In this document: positions 36,352 to 45,075 of the stretch, piece after piece
How the letters are laid out: each line of letters opens with the position of its first letter
Numbering within the stretch: the stretch's first letter is position 1
NCBI RefSeq assembly: GCF_014873875.1
Contig: NZ_JADBEM010000001.1
Span: 3,410,001 to 3,474,000, forward strand
Length of the DNA stretch: 64,000 bases
Direction of reading: 5' to 3'
From: Actinopolymorpha pittospori
GTDB lineage: Bacteria; Actinomycetota; Actinomycetes; Propionibacteriales; Actinopolymorphaceae
Made by a program: the position numbers and the translations under genes
Notes under the pieces: generated by a model
Databases searched by the model: none
Seen by the model: only the letters and a program-made list of their open reading frames with translations
Told to the model about the DNA's origin: nothing

Positions 36352-37428
36352 ATGAGACGGCTCACCCGAGCCGAGACGCAGGAGCGCAACCGCGCGAAGG
36401 TGCTCGCCGCCGCCCGGCAGGAGTTCACCGCCCGCGGCTTCCGCGACACCAAGATCGACGGCATCGCCGAGCGTGCCAAGCTCACCCGCGGCGCGGTCTA
36501 CTCCAACTTCCCCGGCAAGCGGGCGCTGTACTTCGCGGTGCTGGCGCAGGACGCCGAGCGGGTGCCGGAGCCGGCGCCGCCGGAGCCGGGACTCACCGTC
36601 GGCGAGGCGCTCGGTGCTCTCGCCCGCGCCTGGGTCGCCCGCCTTCCGCTCGCCACGGCGGAGCAGGACACCGCGGTGCGGCTCGACATGGACCTGGTGG
36701 CCGAGGTCGTCGCCGACGAACGCACCCGCCGGCCGTACGCGCAACTCATGAAGCTCGACGCGATCCTGCTGGGGCTCGCACTGGAAGGGCTGAGCCCCTC
36801 CCGTGCGGGTGGCCGGCTGGTGGGGGTGGCGGAGGCCGCGCTCACCACCCTGCACGGCGCACGCCAGCTGGCCGCGCTCGCGCCCGGGTTCGTGGAACCC
36901 TTCAACATCGTGGCGGCCTGTGAGCAGTTGGCCGAACTCGACCTCGACGACACCTGGCAGCCGCCGCATCTCCCGCACGTCTCCGCGGCGCGACGCGTCG
37001 ACGAGCCGTGGTCCCCGCCGACCGTCGTCGACGCCATCCGCGCCCAGCCCGTACAGCCCGGCGGTGACGGCGTGGTCGCGGTCCTCGGGCTCCACCGGAT
37101 CGCCGCTGTCGAGGAGGCGCTGCGGGCGGCTCCGGCCGACGCCGACGTCACCGCCGCCCTCGTCACGAGCACGCCCGGCGAGCTGGCGCCACTGGCCCGC
37201 CTGACCGTCGCGGAGTTGCGTACCTGCCTGCTCGGCGCCTTTCCGTCCTCGGCGTGGCCGCGGCTACGCGTGGTGCTGGACGTCTCCGGCTCCCTCGCCG
37301 CGGCAGCGGGTGTGCCCGCCGTCAGTGACGCGACCGAGACCGCCGTCCGCGTCGCGGCGGGCCGGATCGTCGCCCGGGCCGAGGGCTGGGGCGCGTGTCA
37401 CGCCGCGGCCTCGGTCCCGGGTTCGTAG
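36352..37428 (+). CDS. TetR-family regulator with extra C-terminal thioredoxin-like domain
   Basis: A 358-residue regulator, far longer than the usual 190-230. Residues 10-60 form the TetR helix-turn-helix (FTARGFRDTKIDGIAERAKL, then GAVYSNF). A TetR ligand domain reaches about residue 205. The last 150 residues contain alternating strands and helices, including RLRVVLDVSGSLAAAAGVPA and a GRIVARAEGW segment. These resemble the end of a peroxiredoxin or thioredoxin fold (D-x-x-G then GRIVAR) but lack the catalytic cysteine. The extra domain may sense a redox-related or other ligand. It probably regulates the divergent P450. Confidence 0.82.
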   Translation: MRRLTRAETQERNRAKVLAAARQEFTARGFRDTKIDGIAERAKLTRGAVYSNFPGKRALYFAVLAQDAERVPEPAPPEPGLTVGEALGALARAWVARLPLATAEQDTAVRLDMDLVAEVVADERTRRPYAQLMKLDAILLGLALEGLSPSRAGGRLVGVAEAALTTLHGARQLAALAPGFVEPFNIVAACEQLAELDLDDTWQPPHLPHVSAARRVDEPWSPPTVVDAIRAQPVQPGGDGVVAVLGLHRIAAVEEALRAAPADADVTAALVTSTPGELAPLARLTVAELRTCLLGAFPSSAWPRLRVVLDVSGSLAAAAGVPAVSDATETAVRVAAGRIVARAEGWGACHAAASVPGS

Positions 37429-37461
37429 CCGCGTGGCGCACAGTCTCGCGAGTTCGGCGGC

Positions 37462-38544
37462 TCAGTAGCGGACAGCGCTTTGCAGCAGGGGCGGATAGAC
37501 GGTGGACGTCTCACCGTCGACGGTCGTGCCGGCGAACTGCAGCATCGCCCGGAGCGCGCCGTGCATCGGAGCCGGGTAGTCGAGCGTCGGTGCGGAGACC
37601 TCGTCGAGGACCCGGAGATGCTCCGGGTCCAGGGACACCTCCAGGGCCGCGAGGTTGTCCTCCAGGTGTTCCACCCGTCGCGCACCGAGGATGGGCACGA
37701 CAGTTCCCTGCCGGGCACGCAGCCAGGCCAGCGAGACGGCCGCTGCGGAGGTGCCGAGTTCGGCGGCGATCGCGGCGACGGCCTCGATGACGGCGTACTC
37801 GTCCTCGCTGGGGCCGCCGACGAACGCCGCGCGGGCGGAGTCGCTGACCTGACGGCCGCGCCGGTACTTGCCGGACAGGAAGCCGTTCTTCAGCGGACTC
37901 CAGGGCACCAGCGCCAGGCCCTGGTCCAGCGCGAGCGGGGCGAGCTCACCCTCGACGGTGCGCGCCAGCAGCGAATACTCGACCTGCAACGCGATCAGCG
38001 GGGTCCAGCCTTTCAACAGCGCCGTCGTGTGCGCCTGGGCGGTGACCCAGGCAGGGGTGTTGGAGAAGCCGATGTAGCGGATCTTTCCGGCGCGGACAAG
38101 ATCGTCGAGGGTGCGTAGCGTCTCCTCGATCGGGGTGTGGCGATCCCAGTTGTGCAACCAGTACAGGTCGAGGTAGTCGGTGCGAAGGCGCCGCAGGGTC
38201 TCCTCGAGCTGAGCGCTGATCGAACCGCGGCCCGCGCCGCCACCGTTGGGATCACCGGGAAAGAGGTTGGTGAAGAACTTCGACGCCAGCACCACCCGCT
38301 CGCGCCGTGCGGGACGCGCGGCGAAGAAGTCCCCGAGGATCCGCTCCGAATGGCCGTTGGTGTAGAAGTTCGCGGTGTCGATGAAGTTCCCGCCCCGGTC
38401 CAGGTAGGAATCGAGAATCCGCTCCGACTCCGGCACGCCGCACCCGGCGCCTCCCGGATCCTCTCCGAAGGTCATCGCACCGAGTGCGAACGGGCTTACC
38501 CGCAGGCCGGATCGGCCGAGCGTGACGTAGTGATCGAGTGGCAT
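37462..38544 (-). CDS. aldo/keto reductase
   Basis: A 360-residue NADPH-dependent oxidoreductase with a TIM barrel. The catalytic tetrad is present: D56 and Y61 (FIDTANFY), K89 (LASKFF) and H131 (WLHNWD). GFSNTPAW and VPWSPLKNGFLSGKY are typical of the AKR11/12-like YajO group. It is slightly longer than the 320-residue norm. It is divergent from an AraC regulator across 145 bases, an arrangement often seen when the regulator controls the reductase. The physiological aldehyde or ketone is unknown. Confidence 0.93.
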   Translation of the reverse strand: MPLDHYVTLGRSGLRVSPFALGAMTFGEDPGGAGCGVPESERILDSYLDRGGNFIDTANFYTNGHSERILGDFFAARPARRERVVLASKFFTNLFPGDPNGGGAGRGSISAQLEETLRRLRTDYLDLYWLHNWDRHTPIEETLRTLDDLVRAGKIRYIGFSNTPAWVTAQAHTTALLKGWTPLIALQVEYSLLARTVEGELAPLALDQGLALVPWSPLKNGFLSGKYRRGRQVSDSARAAFVGGPSEDEYAVIEAVAAIAAELGTSAAAVSLAWLRARQGTVVPILGARRVEHLEDNLAALEVSLDPEHLRVLDEVSAPTLDYPAPMHGALRAMLQFAGTTVDGETSTVYPPLLQSAVRY

Positions 38545-38689
38545 GAACCCACCTCCGGTAGGACGGACTGGTCCCTACCCATGCAAGCGCGAACGCGGCG
38601 GCTGGGGTAGACCGATCCACGCGGGCTCTTGCACGATCCTCTCGGGTCCGCCCCGATCAGACTTGCCGAGCCCGGCCAGGGATGGTTCC

Positions 38690-39616
38690 GTGAAGGCTGT
38701 GCGCGCCTCCTCCGACCTCCTCGACGAGATCCGTGCCCTCATCGTGAGTCACGCTCGCCCCGACCTGACGACCTCCGTCGACGGGCTGCTGCTGTCCCGG
38801 GTCGACACCTCGACACCGGACTACTCGCTGACCGAGCCGCTGCTCGTCGTCATGGCCCAGGGCCGCAAGCGCCTCCTGCTCGGCGAGCGGGTCTACGAGT
38901 ACCGGGCCGGGCAGTGCCTTGTCGTGACGGCCGATCTGCCCGTCACGGGCCACTTCGTCGGGGCCACTCCCCGAAAGCCCGCTCTGGGGCTGGGGCTGGT
39001 GCTTCGCCCGGCCACCATCGCCCCGCTGCTGCTCGAAGCCCCGACACATCGGTGGCCCCGCGCCACGACCGGACTGCCCGCGATCGCCACCGGCCAAGCC
39101 GGACCGGACCTGCTCGACGCCCTGGCACGGATGCTGCGACTGCTCGACCACCCCACCGACGCGCGGGTCCTCGCCCCGCTGGTCGAGCGGGAAGTCCTCT
39201 GGCGGCTGCTCACCGGCCCGCACGGCGGCCTGGTCCGACAGATCGGCCTGGCCGACAGCAATCTGACCCACATCAGCCGGGCGATCCGTTGGATCCGCGA
39301 CAACTACGCCGAACCCCTCCGCATCGAGGACCTCGCTCGGCTGGCCGCGATGAGCACGTCCGCGTTCCACCGGCACTTCCGTGCCGTCACCGCGTTGAGC
39401 CCGCTGCAGTTCCAGAAACGCATCCGGCTGCAGGAGGCCCGCGCGCTGCTGGTGGCCCGATCCGGCGATGTCGCCGGAGTCGGGCACCGGGTCGGCTACG
39501 ACAATCCCTCGCAGTTCACCCGCGAGTACCGCCGTCTCTTCGGCGCCCCACCGGGCCGGGACGCCGCTCGGCTGCGCGCCGTCGAGGCACCGCGTGGCGT
39601 GCGTCAGTTGCCCTGA
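38690..39616 (+). CDS. AraC-family regulator (AraC_N type)
   Basis: A 308-residue regulator. Residues 20-165 form the AraC N-terminal cupin-like domain of the type found beside oxidoreductase genes (EPLLVVMAQGRKRLLLGERVYEYRAG region). Two helix-turn-helix motifs follow, with LRIEDLARLAAMSTSAFHRHF near 217 and a second ending GYDNPSQFTREYRRLFG near 273. GTG at 38690 or 38699 is the start. It is divergent from the aldo/keto reductase it probably controls, and its 3' end overlaps the lactonase-like pseudogene by 13 bases. Confidence 0.9.
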   Translation: MKAVRASSDLLDEIRALIVSHARPDLTTSVDGLLLSRVDTSTPDYSLTEPLLVVMAQGRKRLLLGERVYEYRAGQCLVVTADLPVTGHFVGATPRKPALGLGLVLRPATIAPLLLEAPTHRWPRATTGLPAIATGQAGPDLLDALARMLRLLDHPTDARVLAPLVEREVLWRLLTGPHGGLVRQIGLADSNLTHISRAIRWIRDNYAEPLRIEDLARLAAMSTSAFHRHFRAVTALSPLQFQKRIRLQEARALLVARSGDVAGVGHRVGYDNPSQFTREYRRLFGAPPGRDAARLRAVEAPRGVRQLP

Positions 39617-40437
39617 GCCGTTGCCGTGAGCCGGCGCAGCTCCACCGCGTCGTGCGCGGAGAACACGGTGACGTCGGTGTCGCGGGCGAGTTCGCGGAGC
39701 CGCCGCTGGTTCTCGACGCGTAGCTCGGCGACGGTCTGGGCCCGGTTCTCGAAGAGCGCCAGGCCGGGTGGACAGTGCGGACGGGACGGGTCGAGCTCCC
39801 CACGGAAGAAGTAGGCGTCACCGGCGTGGAGTTGCCAGCCGGCACCGGTGTCGATCGCGACGCCGGCGTGGCCGCGGGTGTGTCCGGCCAACGGAACCAG
39901 GAGGATCTCTGGTGGCAGGCCCTTCAGACCGCGTACGGCGTCGAAGCCGAACCATTTCTCACCGACGTCGGCGTACGAACTCCACCGCGGGTCGTGCGCG
40001 AACTGGACGGCGCGGTAGCGGGTGCGTTCGGCGTCGTCGCGTGGCGACCGCAGCGCGCGCAGCTCCTCGGCGTACACGTGCACCGTCGCGTGGGGGAAGT
40101 CGACGAGCCCACCGGCATGGTCGAGGTCGAGGTGGGTGAGCACGACGTGTCGTACGTCCTCGAGGTCGTGGCCCAGTCGTCTCACCTGTTCCGCGGCGGT
40201 CTCCGCGAGGCTGGTGCGGACGCCGGTCAGCCGGACGAACTGGTCGCCGAGTCACTCGCCGGGCCGTTCGACGCTGGGCGAACCCATGCCGGTGTCGACG
40301 AGGACCAGCTCGTCCCCGGTCTCGACCAGCAGGCAGTGGCAGACGAGTTCGGCGCGGTGCAGGAAGCCACCCCGGCCGTCGATCAGCCGGCCGCCGAGTG
40401 GCCGCATCGTTCCGCAGTTGAGGTGATGGACCCGCAT
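39604..40437 (-). pseudogene. MBL-fold lactonase-like gene with an in-frame TGA
   Basis: The frame codes for a 277-residue metallo-beta-lactamase-fold protein of the N-acyl homoserine lactonase-like family, interrupted once. Codons 1-61 (MRVHHLNCGTMRP to VDTGMGSPSVERPGE) end at TGA (40252-40254). The same frame continues without shift as LGDQFVRLTGVRTS and on through the zinc motif THLDLDHAGG, the GHTRGHAGV segment and the final SAHD histidine. Everything after the stop is well preserved. The TGA is followed by C, a context known to be leaky. Either this is a recent nonsense mutation or a fraction of ribosomes read through. Internal starts would lack the N-terminal strands. Confidence 0.8.
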
Positions 40438-40474
40438 CAGATCTCGCCCTCCAGGGTGGCGCGCAGGTGGTCGC

Positions 40475-40510
40475 GAATGGAACGGACACCTGCCCGCTCG
40501 CGTTCCATTC
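40475..40510. promoter_or_regulatory. 10-bp inverted repeat upstream of the MBL pseudogene
   Basis: GAATGGAACG (40475-40484) and CGTTCCATTC (40501-40510) are perfect inverted arms with a 16-base spacer. They lie 38 bases upstream of the lactonase start and downstream of the acyltransferase-like stop. This could be an operator or a terminator stem. Next to it GACGACCGGT is repeated directly with a 12-base period (40517-40538). Confidence 0.45.
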
Positions 40511-40539
40511 CATTCGTGACGACCGGTATGACGACCGGT

Positions 40540-41574
40540 CTAGTGAGAAGTCGGCGTCGACTCCGAGCCGCTTCGGTGGCCGTCGAGCGCGAACCATCCG
40601 GCGCCGCCGTGCCAGTGCCGGCCCGCCTTGAGGTGGTCGAGGATCGCGCGTTGCAGTCTCGTCTCGCGTGGGAGCTGGTCCAGCGGCGTTCCGATCCGGC
40701 CGAACACGAACCTCAGGGTTTCCGCGTCGTCGGCGGCGGACTCGTGGGCCAGCCGGAAACGGCGCTGGAACCGGAGGATGTTGGAGTCCGCCGGGAGGTA
40801 CTCCGCGAGCTGAGGGTCCAACAGCCAGGAGTGACACGTCGCGACGTGGCAGTCCTCGGCCGGGAAGTACCGCGGGAAGAACTCCCGCGCCGCTGCGAGG
40901 GACCGCTCGCAAGCGGCCGGGGTGAGTGGCCCGTACCACGCGGGAATGTGCATCCCGAGGGTGTGGTCGCCGGGTCCGTACGGGAGGCCGGACGCCGAAA
41001 CCCCTTGCCCGGTACGGTTTCCGAGCCGCGCCCGCTGGAACTGCAGCCGGCCGAGCTGGTAGATGGCACCGCTGAAGTGCAGCCGGAGCCAGGACGCGAG
41101 CATCGCGTCGAGACCGCCGACGCCGTACCAGTAGTGGTGGTCGGCCATGCACCGGCCGAGGTCGGCGAACGTCGACCGGGAGACGTCCTCGGGAATCCCG
41201 CGAGCGCGGTGGAAGTCCTGGACGTGGGGGAGTGCGGCGAGGAGGACGTAGACGTAGAAGTACCGCCCCAGGATCCCCATGCTGGGCGCGAGGTCCTGGA
41301 ACGGCGGCGACTCCTCGATCGCGCCCATCGGCCGTACGACCGCATGCGTGCAGCACTCCAGGAGCCGCCAGGTCCGCGGATCCCGCTCCGGACTCGGCAA
41401 CTGCGCGACCAGCAGGTCGATGTCCTGGTGCGGCACCGCGAGGTCGAGCAGGACCTGGGGCAGGTCCTGCTCCGAGGGCAGGCGGACCTCGAAGTCCGGC
41501 CTGCCGATGCTTTCGAGGTGCCCGATCAACTCGGCGGACCGGTCCCTGTCCTTGACGAACTCTCCGATGTCCAC
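40540..41574 (-). CDS. acyltransferase-domain protein (DUF5596/GNAT_C-like)
   Basis: A 344-residue cytosolic protein that I place with the two-domain family annotated as acyltransferase domain-containing, formerly DUF5596 (NAT_N plus GNAT_C-like domains). Its C-terminal half contains ATCHSWLLDPQL followed by LPADSNILRFQRRF, the recurring family signature near residues 241-271. The middle has a conserved aromatic stretch (GRCMADHHYWYGVGG). The acceptor is unknown. It lies 102 bases upstream of the lactonase pseudogene on the same strand and may have formed a unit with it. The tail after residue 325 is low in conservation. Confidence 0.7.
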   Translation of the reverse strand: MDIGEFVKDRDRSAELIGHLESIGRPDFEVRLPSEQDLPQVLLDLAVPHQDIDLLVAQLPSPERDPRTWRLLECCTHAVVRPMGAIEESPPFQDLAPSMGILGRYFYVYVLLAALPHVQDFHRARGIPEDVSRSTFADLGRCMADHHYWYGVGGLDAMLASWLRLHFSGAIYQLGRLQFQRARLGNRTGQGVSASGLPYGPGDHTLGMHIPAWYGPLTPAACERSLAAAREFFPRYFPAEDCHVATCHSWLLDPQLAEYLPADSNILRFQRRFRLAHESAADDAETLRFVFGRIGTPLDQLPRETRLQRAILDHLKAGRHWHGGAGWFALDGHRSGSESTPTSH

Positions 41575-41702
41575 GTGTCGAAGCCCTCCCTGCTCCCACG
41601 CGGCTCCCGCCGCGCCGTGTCAACGTAGTCGCTTCTGGTGGCCGGTGTCGTTCGTCGCGTCCGCGGAGGCCGAGGTCTCGTGCCACTCCTTCGGCGTGGT
41701 GG

Positions 41703-42341
41703 CTACTCGGGCCAGGGGTTGGACTGGATGACCTTGACGAAGTCGATCCGCTCGAACCCCGGCACGAAGTGCTCCAGAACGTCGGCGTTGACCGTGCCGA
41801 AGGTGGTGTCCGGGCGGTCCCGGAAGCCTTCGGTGAAAGCCGCCAGGATCTGTCGCTTGAAGTCCGGACGGGGATGGGCGTCGGTGACCTCCGCGATCGC
41901 CTCGGGGGCGAGGTCGTGGTAGCCGATGCCGAGAACGTCGGTCTCGACGCCGGCGGTGACCAGGGCGACCTCGGGCTCCATGAACTCCGGTACGCCCGGC
42001 GTGGTGTGCAGCGCGATCCCGGTCCAGACCCGGCGTACGGAGTCCTGGTCCACGCCGTGTTTCTGGAGGAACGCGCGCGCCTCCTCCGCGCCGTCGAGTT
42101 CGAAGCGTCGGGTCGTGGTGCGGTATCGCTGGGTCAGGCCGAGGTCGTGGAACATCGCACCCACGTAGAGCAACTCCGGCGAAGGCCGCAGGCCGCGATG
42201 TTGGCCCTGGAGCATGCCGAACAGGTACACCCGCCGGGAATGGTCGAACAGCAGCGGCGGCGCCGCGTCCCGGACCAGTTCGGTGGCCTCCCGGACGAGG
42301 CGGGTGTCCGGAATCTCGACTCCTGCGATGGTTTCGGTCAT
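41703..42341 (-). CDS. HD-domain protein
   Basis: A 212-residue HD-superfamily metal-dependent hydrolase. FDHSRRVYLFG (near residue 32) gives the first histidine, and LYVGAMFHDLGL near residues 58-69 contains the HD pair. A later histidine (ALHTTPG near 111) and aspartate complete the site. Actinobacterial relatives are annotated as HD domain or cyanamide hydratase-like proteins. It is divergent from a GlxA-family regulator over a 230-base gap with a 9-bp inverted repeat, so regulation by that protein is likely. The substrate is unknown. Confidence 0.85.
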   Translation of the reverse strand: MTETIAGVEIPDTRLVREATELVRDAAPPLLFDHSRRVYLFGMLQGQHRGLRPSPELLYVGAMFHDLGLTQRYRTTTRRFELDGAEEARAFLQKHGVDQDSVRRVWTGIALHTTPGVPEFMEPEVALVTAGVETDVLGIGYHDLAPEAIAEVTDAHPRPDFKRQILAAFTEGFRDRPDTTFGTVNADVLEHFVPGFERIDFVKVIQSNPWPE

Positions 42342-42436
42342 CGGGATCGTTCCTCCACGGTGATCAGGATCGGTCTGCTCTCAGGACCTACTTCAGCCCT
42401 CGTGAGCCACTCTCGCCGCTGGTCCGATCGAGTCGC

Positions 42437-42475
42437 CATGTCCTTTCGGTCATACTGGCCACAGATAAGGACATG
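42437..42475. promoter_or_regulatory. perfect 9-bp inverted repeat between the HD and GlxA-type genes
   Basis: CATGTCCTT (42437-42445) and AAGGACATG (42467-42475) are perfectly inverted, with centres 30 bases apart, or about three helical turns. They lie in the middle of the divergent spacer between starts at 42341 and 42572. This is the best operator candidate for the GlxA-type activator. Confidence 0.5.
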
Positions 42476-42571
42476 CTCCTGGCGGGCTGACGGGTGCGGC
42501 TGCGCGGCTGCGGCCGGCGCGGCGGACGCGAGGAGGACGCCGGAGCGACGGAGCCGAGGAGGTGGCCCACG

Positions 42572-43591
42572 ATGACGAACGGAACCGGACGGGTCCACCG
42601 CGTCGGCATGCTCGTCTTCCCCGGCGTCACGATGCTGGACGTGGCGGGCAGCGCGGAGGTCTTCGTCGAGGCCAACCGCTACGGCGCCCACTACGACATC
42701 GCGCTCTACTCACCCGACGGGCGGGCGGTGCGCTCCTCGACCGGCGTCCACCTCGCCGTGGACGGTCGGGCGGCGGACGCCGAGCACCTCGACACGGCCC
42801 TGCTGCCGGGATCGGAGGGCGTGGCCACCGCCGGACTCGATCCCAGCCTCGTCGCGGCCGCGACCAGCCTGGCGAACTCCGCGCCCCGCGTCGTCTCCGT
42901 CTGCACCGGCGCGTTCCTGCTCGCCACCACCGGAATGCTGGACGGACGGCGGGCAACGACCCACTGGCGGCACGCGGAGAAGTTGGCGCGGCGTCATCCA
43001 CGGGTCACGGTGGAGCCGGACTCCATCTTCGTCACCGACGGGCCGATCGCGACGTCCGCGGGAGTGACGGCGGGCATCGACCTGGCGCTGGCCCTCGTCG
43101 AGGACGACCACGACGCGGCACTCAGCCGGGACGTCGCGCGGTCGCTGGTCGTGTTCGTGCAGCGTCCCGGCGGCCAGTCGCAGTTCTCGGCCCCGTCCCG
43201 GTCTCCCATCCCGCGGAACCGGCCGCTGCGCGACGTCCTCGACGCGGTCGCCGCCGACCCGGCCGGGAGCTACTCCGTCCCCGAACTCGCCGGCGCCGTC
43301 GGAGTCAGCCCACGTCACCTCACCCGGTTGTTCCAGCAGGAACTCGGCACCACGCCGGCTCGCCACATCGAACGGATCCGGCTGGAAGCGGCGCAAGCGT
43401 TCCTTGACGCCGGCCACACCGTCACCTCCGCCGCCACCCGCAGCGGTTTCGGCAGTGACGAGAACCTGCGCCGCGCGTTCGTCCAGCACTTCGGCGTCCC
43501 ACCCGCGACGTACCAACGTCGGTTCTCGCGAACCGCCACGGTCGGTACGGACCCGAGCGGTACGGAGCCGAGCAGTACGGAGCCGACCTAG
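42572..43591 (+). CDS. GlxA-family regulator (DJ-1/PfpI plus AraC helix-turn-helix)
   Basis: A 339-residue regulator. Residues 8-180 form a DJ-1/PfpI-like glutamine-amidotransferase fold with the elbow cysteine in VVSVCTGAFLL near residue 110. Residues 225-320 form an AraC-type DNA-binding domain (YSVPELAGAVGVSPRHLTRLF, then GFGSDENLRRAFVQHFG). ATG at 42572 follows a GAGGAGG ribosome site. The last 16 residues are a repeat (TDPSG, TEPSS, TEPT) from near-identical DNA units up to the stop. It is divergent from the HD-domain gene and followed by a kinase gene 78 bases on. Confidence 0.92.
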   Translation: MTNGTGRVHRVGMLVFPGVTMLDVAGSAEVFVEANRYGAHYDIALYSPDGRAVRSSTGVHLAVDGRAADAEHLDTALLPGSEGVATAGLDPSLVAAATSLANSAPRVVSVCTGAFLLATTGMLDGRRATTHWRHAEKLARRHPRVTVEPDSIFVTDGPIATSAGVTAGIDLALALVEDDHDAALSRDVARSLVVFVQRPGGQSQFSAPSRSPIPRNRPLRDVLDAVAADPAGSYSVPELAGAVGVSPRHLTRLFQQELGTTPARHIERIRLEAAQAFLDAGHTVTSAATRSGFGSDENLRRAFVQHFGVPPATYQRRFSRTATVGTDPSGTEPSSTEPT

Positions 43592-43669
43592 CCCCGCACG
43601 GCCACCTCCACCCGTCCAGGACCTCTCCGGGGCTCTCGCCCTGGTCCACGCCGAGCCCCAGAAGGATCC

Positions 43670-44305
43670 ATGCCGATCGTCATCGAAGCCAGCCAGGCCG
43701 AACTCGTCGAACGGGCGCGCGCCCTGATCCGGCCAGGATCGCGCCACCTCCTCGGCATCGTCGGCGCACCGGGCGCGGGCAAGTCGACGCTTGCTCGCGC
43801 ACTCGTGGACAAGCTGACGCCGGACGCCGTACTCGTGCCGATGGACGGGTTCCACCTCGCCAACGCTGTACTCGAGGACCTGGGCCGGCGCGACCGCAAA
43901 GGCGCCTTCGACACCTTCGACGCCGCGGGGTACGTCGCCCTGCTCAAGCGGCTGCGCGGTGGGAAGGACGATGTGGTCTACGCGCCGGAGTTCCACCGCG
44001 AGATCGAGGAGCCGGTGGCGTGTGCGTTGCCGGTGCCCCGCGACGTCCCGCTGGTCGTGACGGAAGGCAACTATCTCCTGCTGGACAGCGGCGCCTGGGC
44101 GCCGGCGCGGTCACTGCTCGACGAGGTGTGGTACCTCGGCCCCGACGAGAACGTCCGACAGGCACGCCTGATCGCGCGGCACGAGGCCTACGGCAAGTCG
44201 CCCGCGGACGCTCGCGCGTGGGCGCTCGGAACCGACCAGCGCAACGCCGAGTTGATCGCGGGCACCGCGCACCGCGCCGACCTGGTGGTCAGGCCGCGGG
44301 ACTGA
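43670..44305 (+). CDS. nucleoside/nucleotide kinase-family protein
   Basis: A 211-residue P-loop kinase of the uridine-kinase/phosphoribulokinase-like family (FrcK/YggC type). The P-loop is GAPGAGKSTLA near residues 31-41. The substrate aspartate lies in MDGFHLANAVL near residue 59, and TEGNYLLL near 121 is the Walker B-like segment with the base. The lid Arg-rich region is VRQARLIARHE. Relatives phosphorylate fructose or nucleosides, so the substrate cannot be fixed. It is co-directional with the GlxA-type regulator and convergent with the hemerythrin gene. Confidence 0.87.
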   Translation: MPIVIEASQAELVERARALIRPGSRHLLGIVGAPGAGKSTLARALVDKLTPDAVLVPMDGFHLANAVLEDLGRRDRKGAFDTFDAAGYVALLKRLRGGKDDVVYAPEFHREIEEPVACALPVPRDVPLVVTEGNYLLLDSGAWAPARSLLDEVWYLGPDENVRQARLIARHEAYGKSPADARAWALGTDQRNAELIAGTAHRADLVVRPRD

Positions 44306-44325
44306 TTCGCTTGGTGAGTCTGACC

Positions 44326-44369
44326 CGACCGGCGGGTTGGCTCGACCGGCGGGCTGGCTCGACCGGCTC
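44326..44369. repeat. 17-bp tandem repeat at a convergent junction
   Basis: CGACCGGCGGGTTGGCT (44326-44342) is followed directly by CGACCGGCGGGCTGGCT (44343-44359) and a partial third copy that reaches the stop codon of the hemerythrin gene (44368). One mismatch separates the two full units. It lies between the kinase and hemerythrin genes. Confidence 0.85.
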
Positions 44370-44973
44370 AGCTGTCGAGTTCGGCGGCGGTCAGCAGGAA
44401 GTCGGGCCGGGACCCGTCCGGGCTCAGCGCCCCCAGGTCGTTGAGGGCGGACACGAGTCGCCGTTCCTCGTAGCTGAAGTGCGTCTCCAGCAGGGCGGCG
44501 AGCGTGTCGAGTTCGCCACGTACGCGCCGTCGCCGCGCCTCGTCGTGCTCGGGCATCCGACCGAGACTGTCGAGGACCTCCTCCACCCGGCGCAGGGCAT
44601 CGGTGACCAGCCGATGGTCGCGCACGAGTTCGTCGATCACGGGCCGCAGCTCGGGTACCTCTGCGGCCAGCACGGGGAACGGTCCCGTGTCCTCACCGGT
44701 GTGATGGCGGGTCAGTGCCGAGCAGAAGGTGAGGCAGTGTGCCCGCAGATCTCGAAGGTTCCGTACGTTCGGCAGGTCCCGCGACGGCCGCGACGGCTGC
44801 GACGCTGGGTCGGGTCCGGGATCGTCGAGGAAGGCATCGACGTCATCACGGAGTTGGTCCAGCTGGTCGCGCAGCCAGAGGTGTACGTCGACAAGCTGGT
44901 TGCCGAATGCCCGGACGCGGTCGCTCGGCTCGGTGGGGTCGTCCATCGTCACCCGAGGGTTCGGCGCCTCCAT
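44368..44973 (-). CDS. hemerythrin HHE-domain protein
   Basis: A protein of about 201 residues with a four-helix hemerythrin-like fold. The metal-site histidines and acids are visible as HLWLRDQL, ALTRHHTGEDTGPF, RDHRLV and ETHFSYEERRL in order. The family binds a di-iron centre or heme-related ligands and is linked to oxygen, nitric oxide or iron sensing. Start choices are ATG at 44973, GTG at 44979 and ATG at 44946; none has a strong ribosome site. It is convergent with the kinase gene and co-directional with the DMT transporter upstream. Confidence 0.87.
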   Translation of the reverse strand: MEAPNPRVTMDDPTEPSDRVRAFGNQLVDVHLWLRDQLDQLRDDVDAFLDDPGPDPASQPSRPSRDLPNVRNLRDLRAHCLTFCSALTRHHTGEDTGPFPVLAAEVPELRPVIDELVRDHRLVTDALRRVEEVLDSLGRMPEHDEARRRRVRGELDTLAALLETHFSYEERRLVSALNDLGALSPDGSRPDFLLTAAELDS

Positions 44974-45075
44974 GCCCACGGCGGTCTCTTCACCGGGTAC
45001 ACCGCGACGCTGCGGGAGATTCCATCAGCCGCGGTCGCGCCCGTCAACCAGGCGAGCTCCGACGGCTCGCGGGCA

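Noticed and set aside
39959..41686. 575-codon minus-strand frame over the acyltransferase-like gene and the MBL gene
   Set aside because: Arg/Pro-rich shadow of two real minus-strand genes in another frame.
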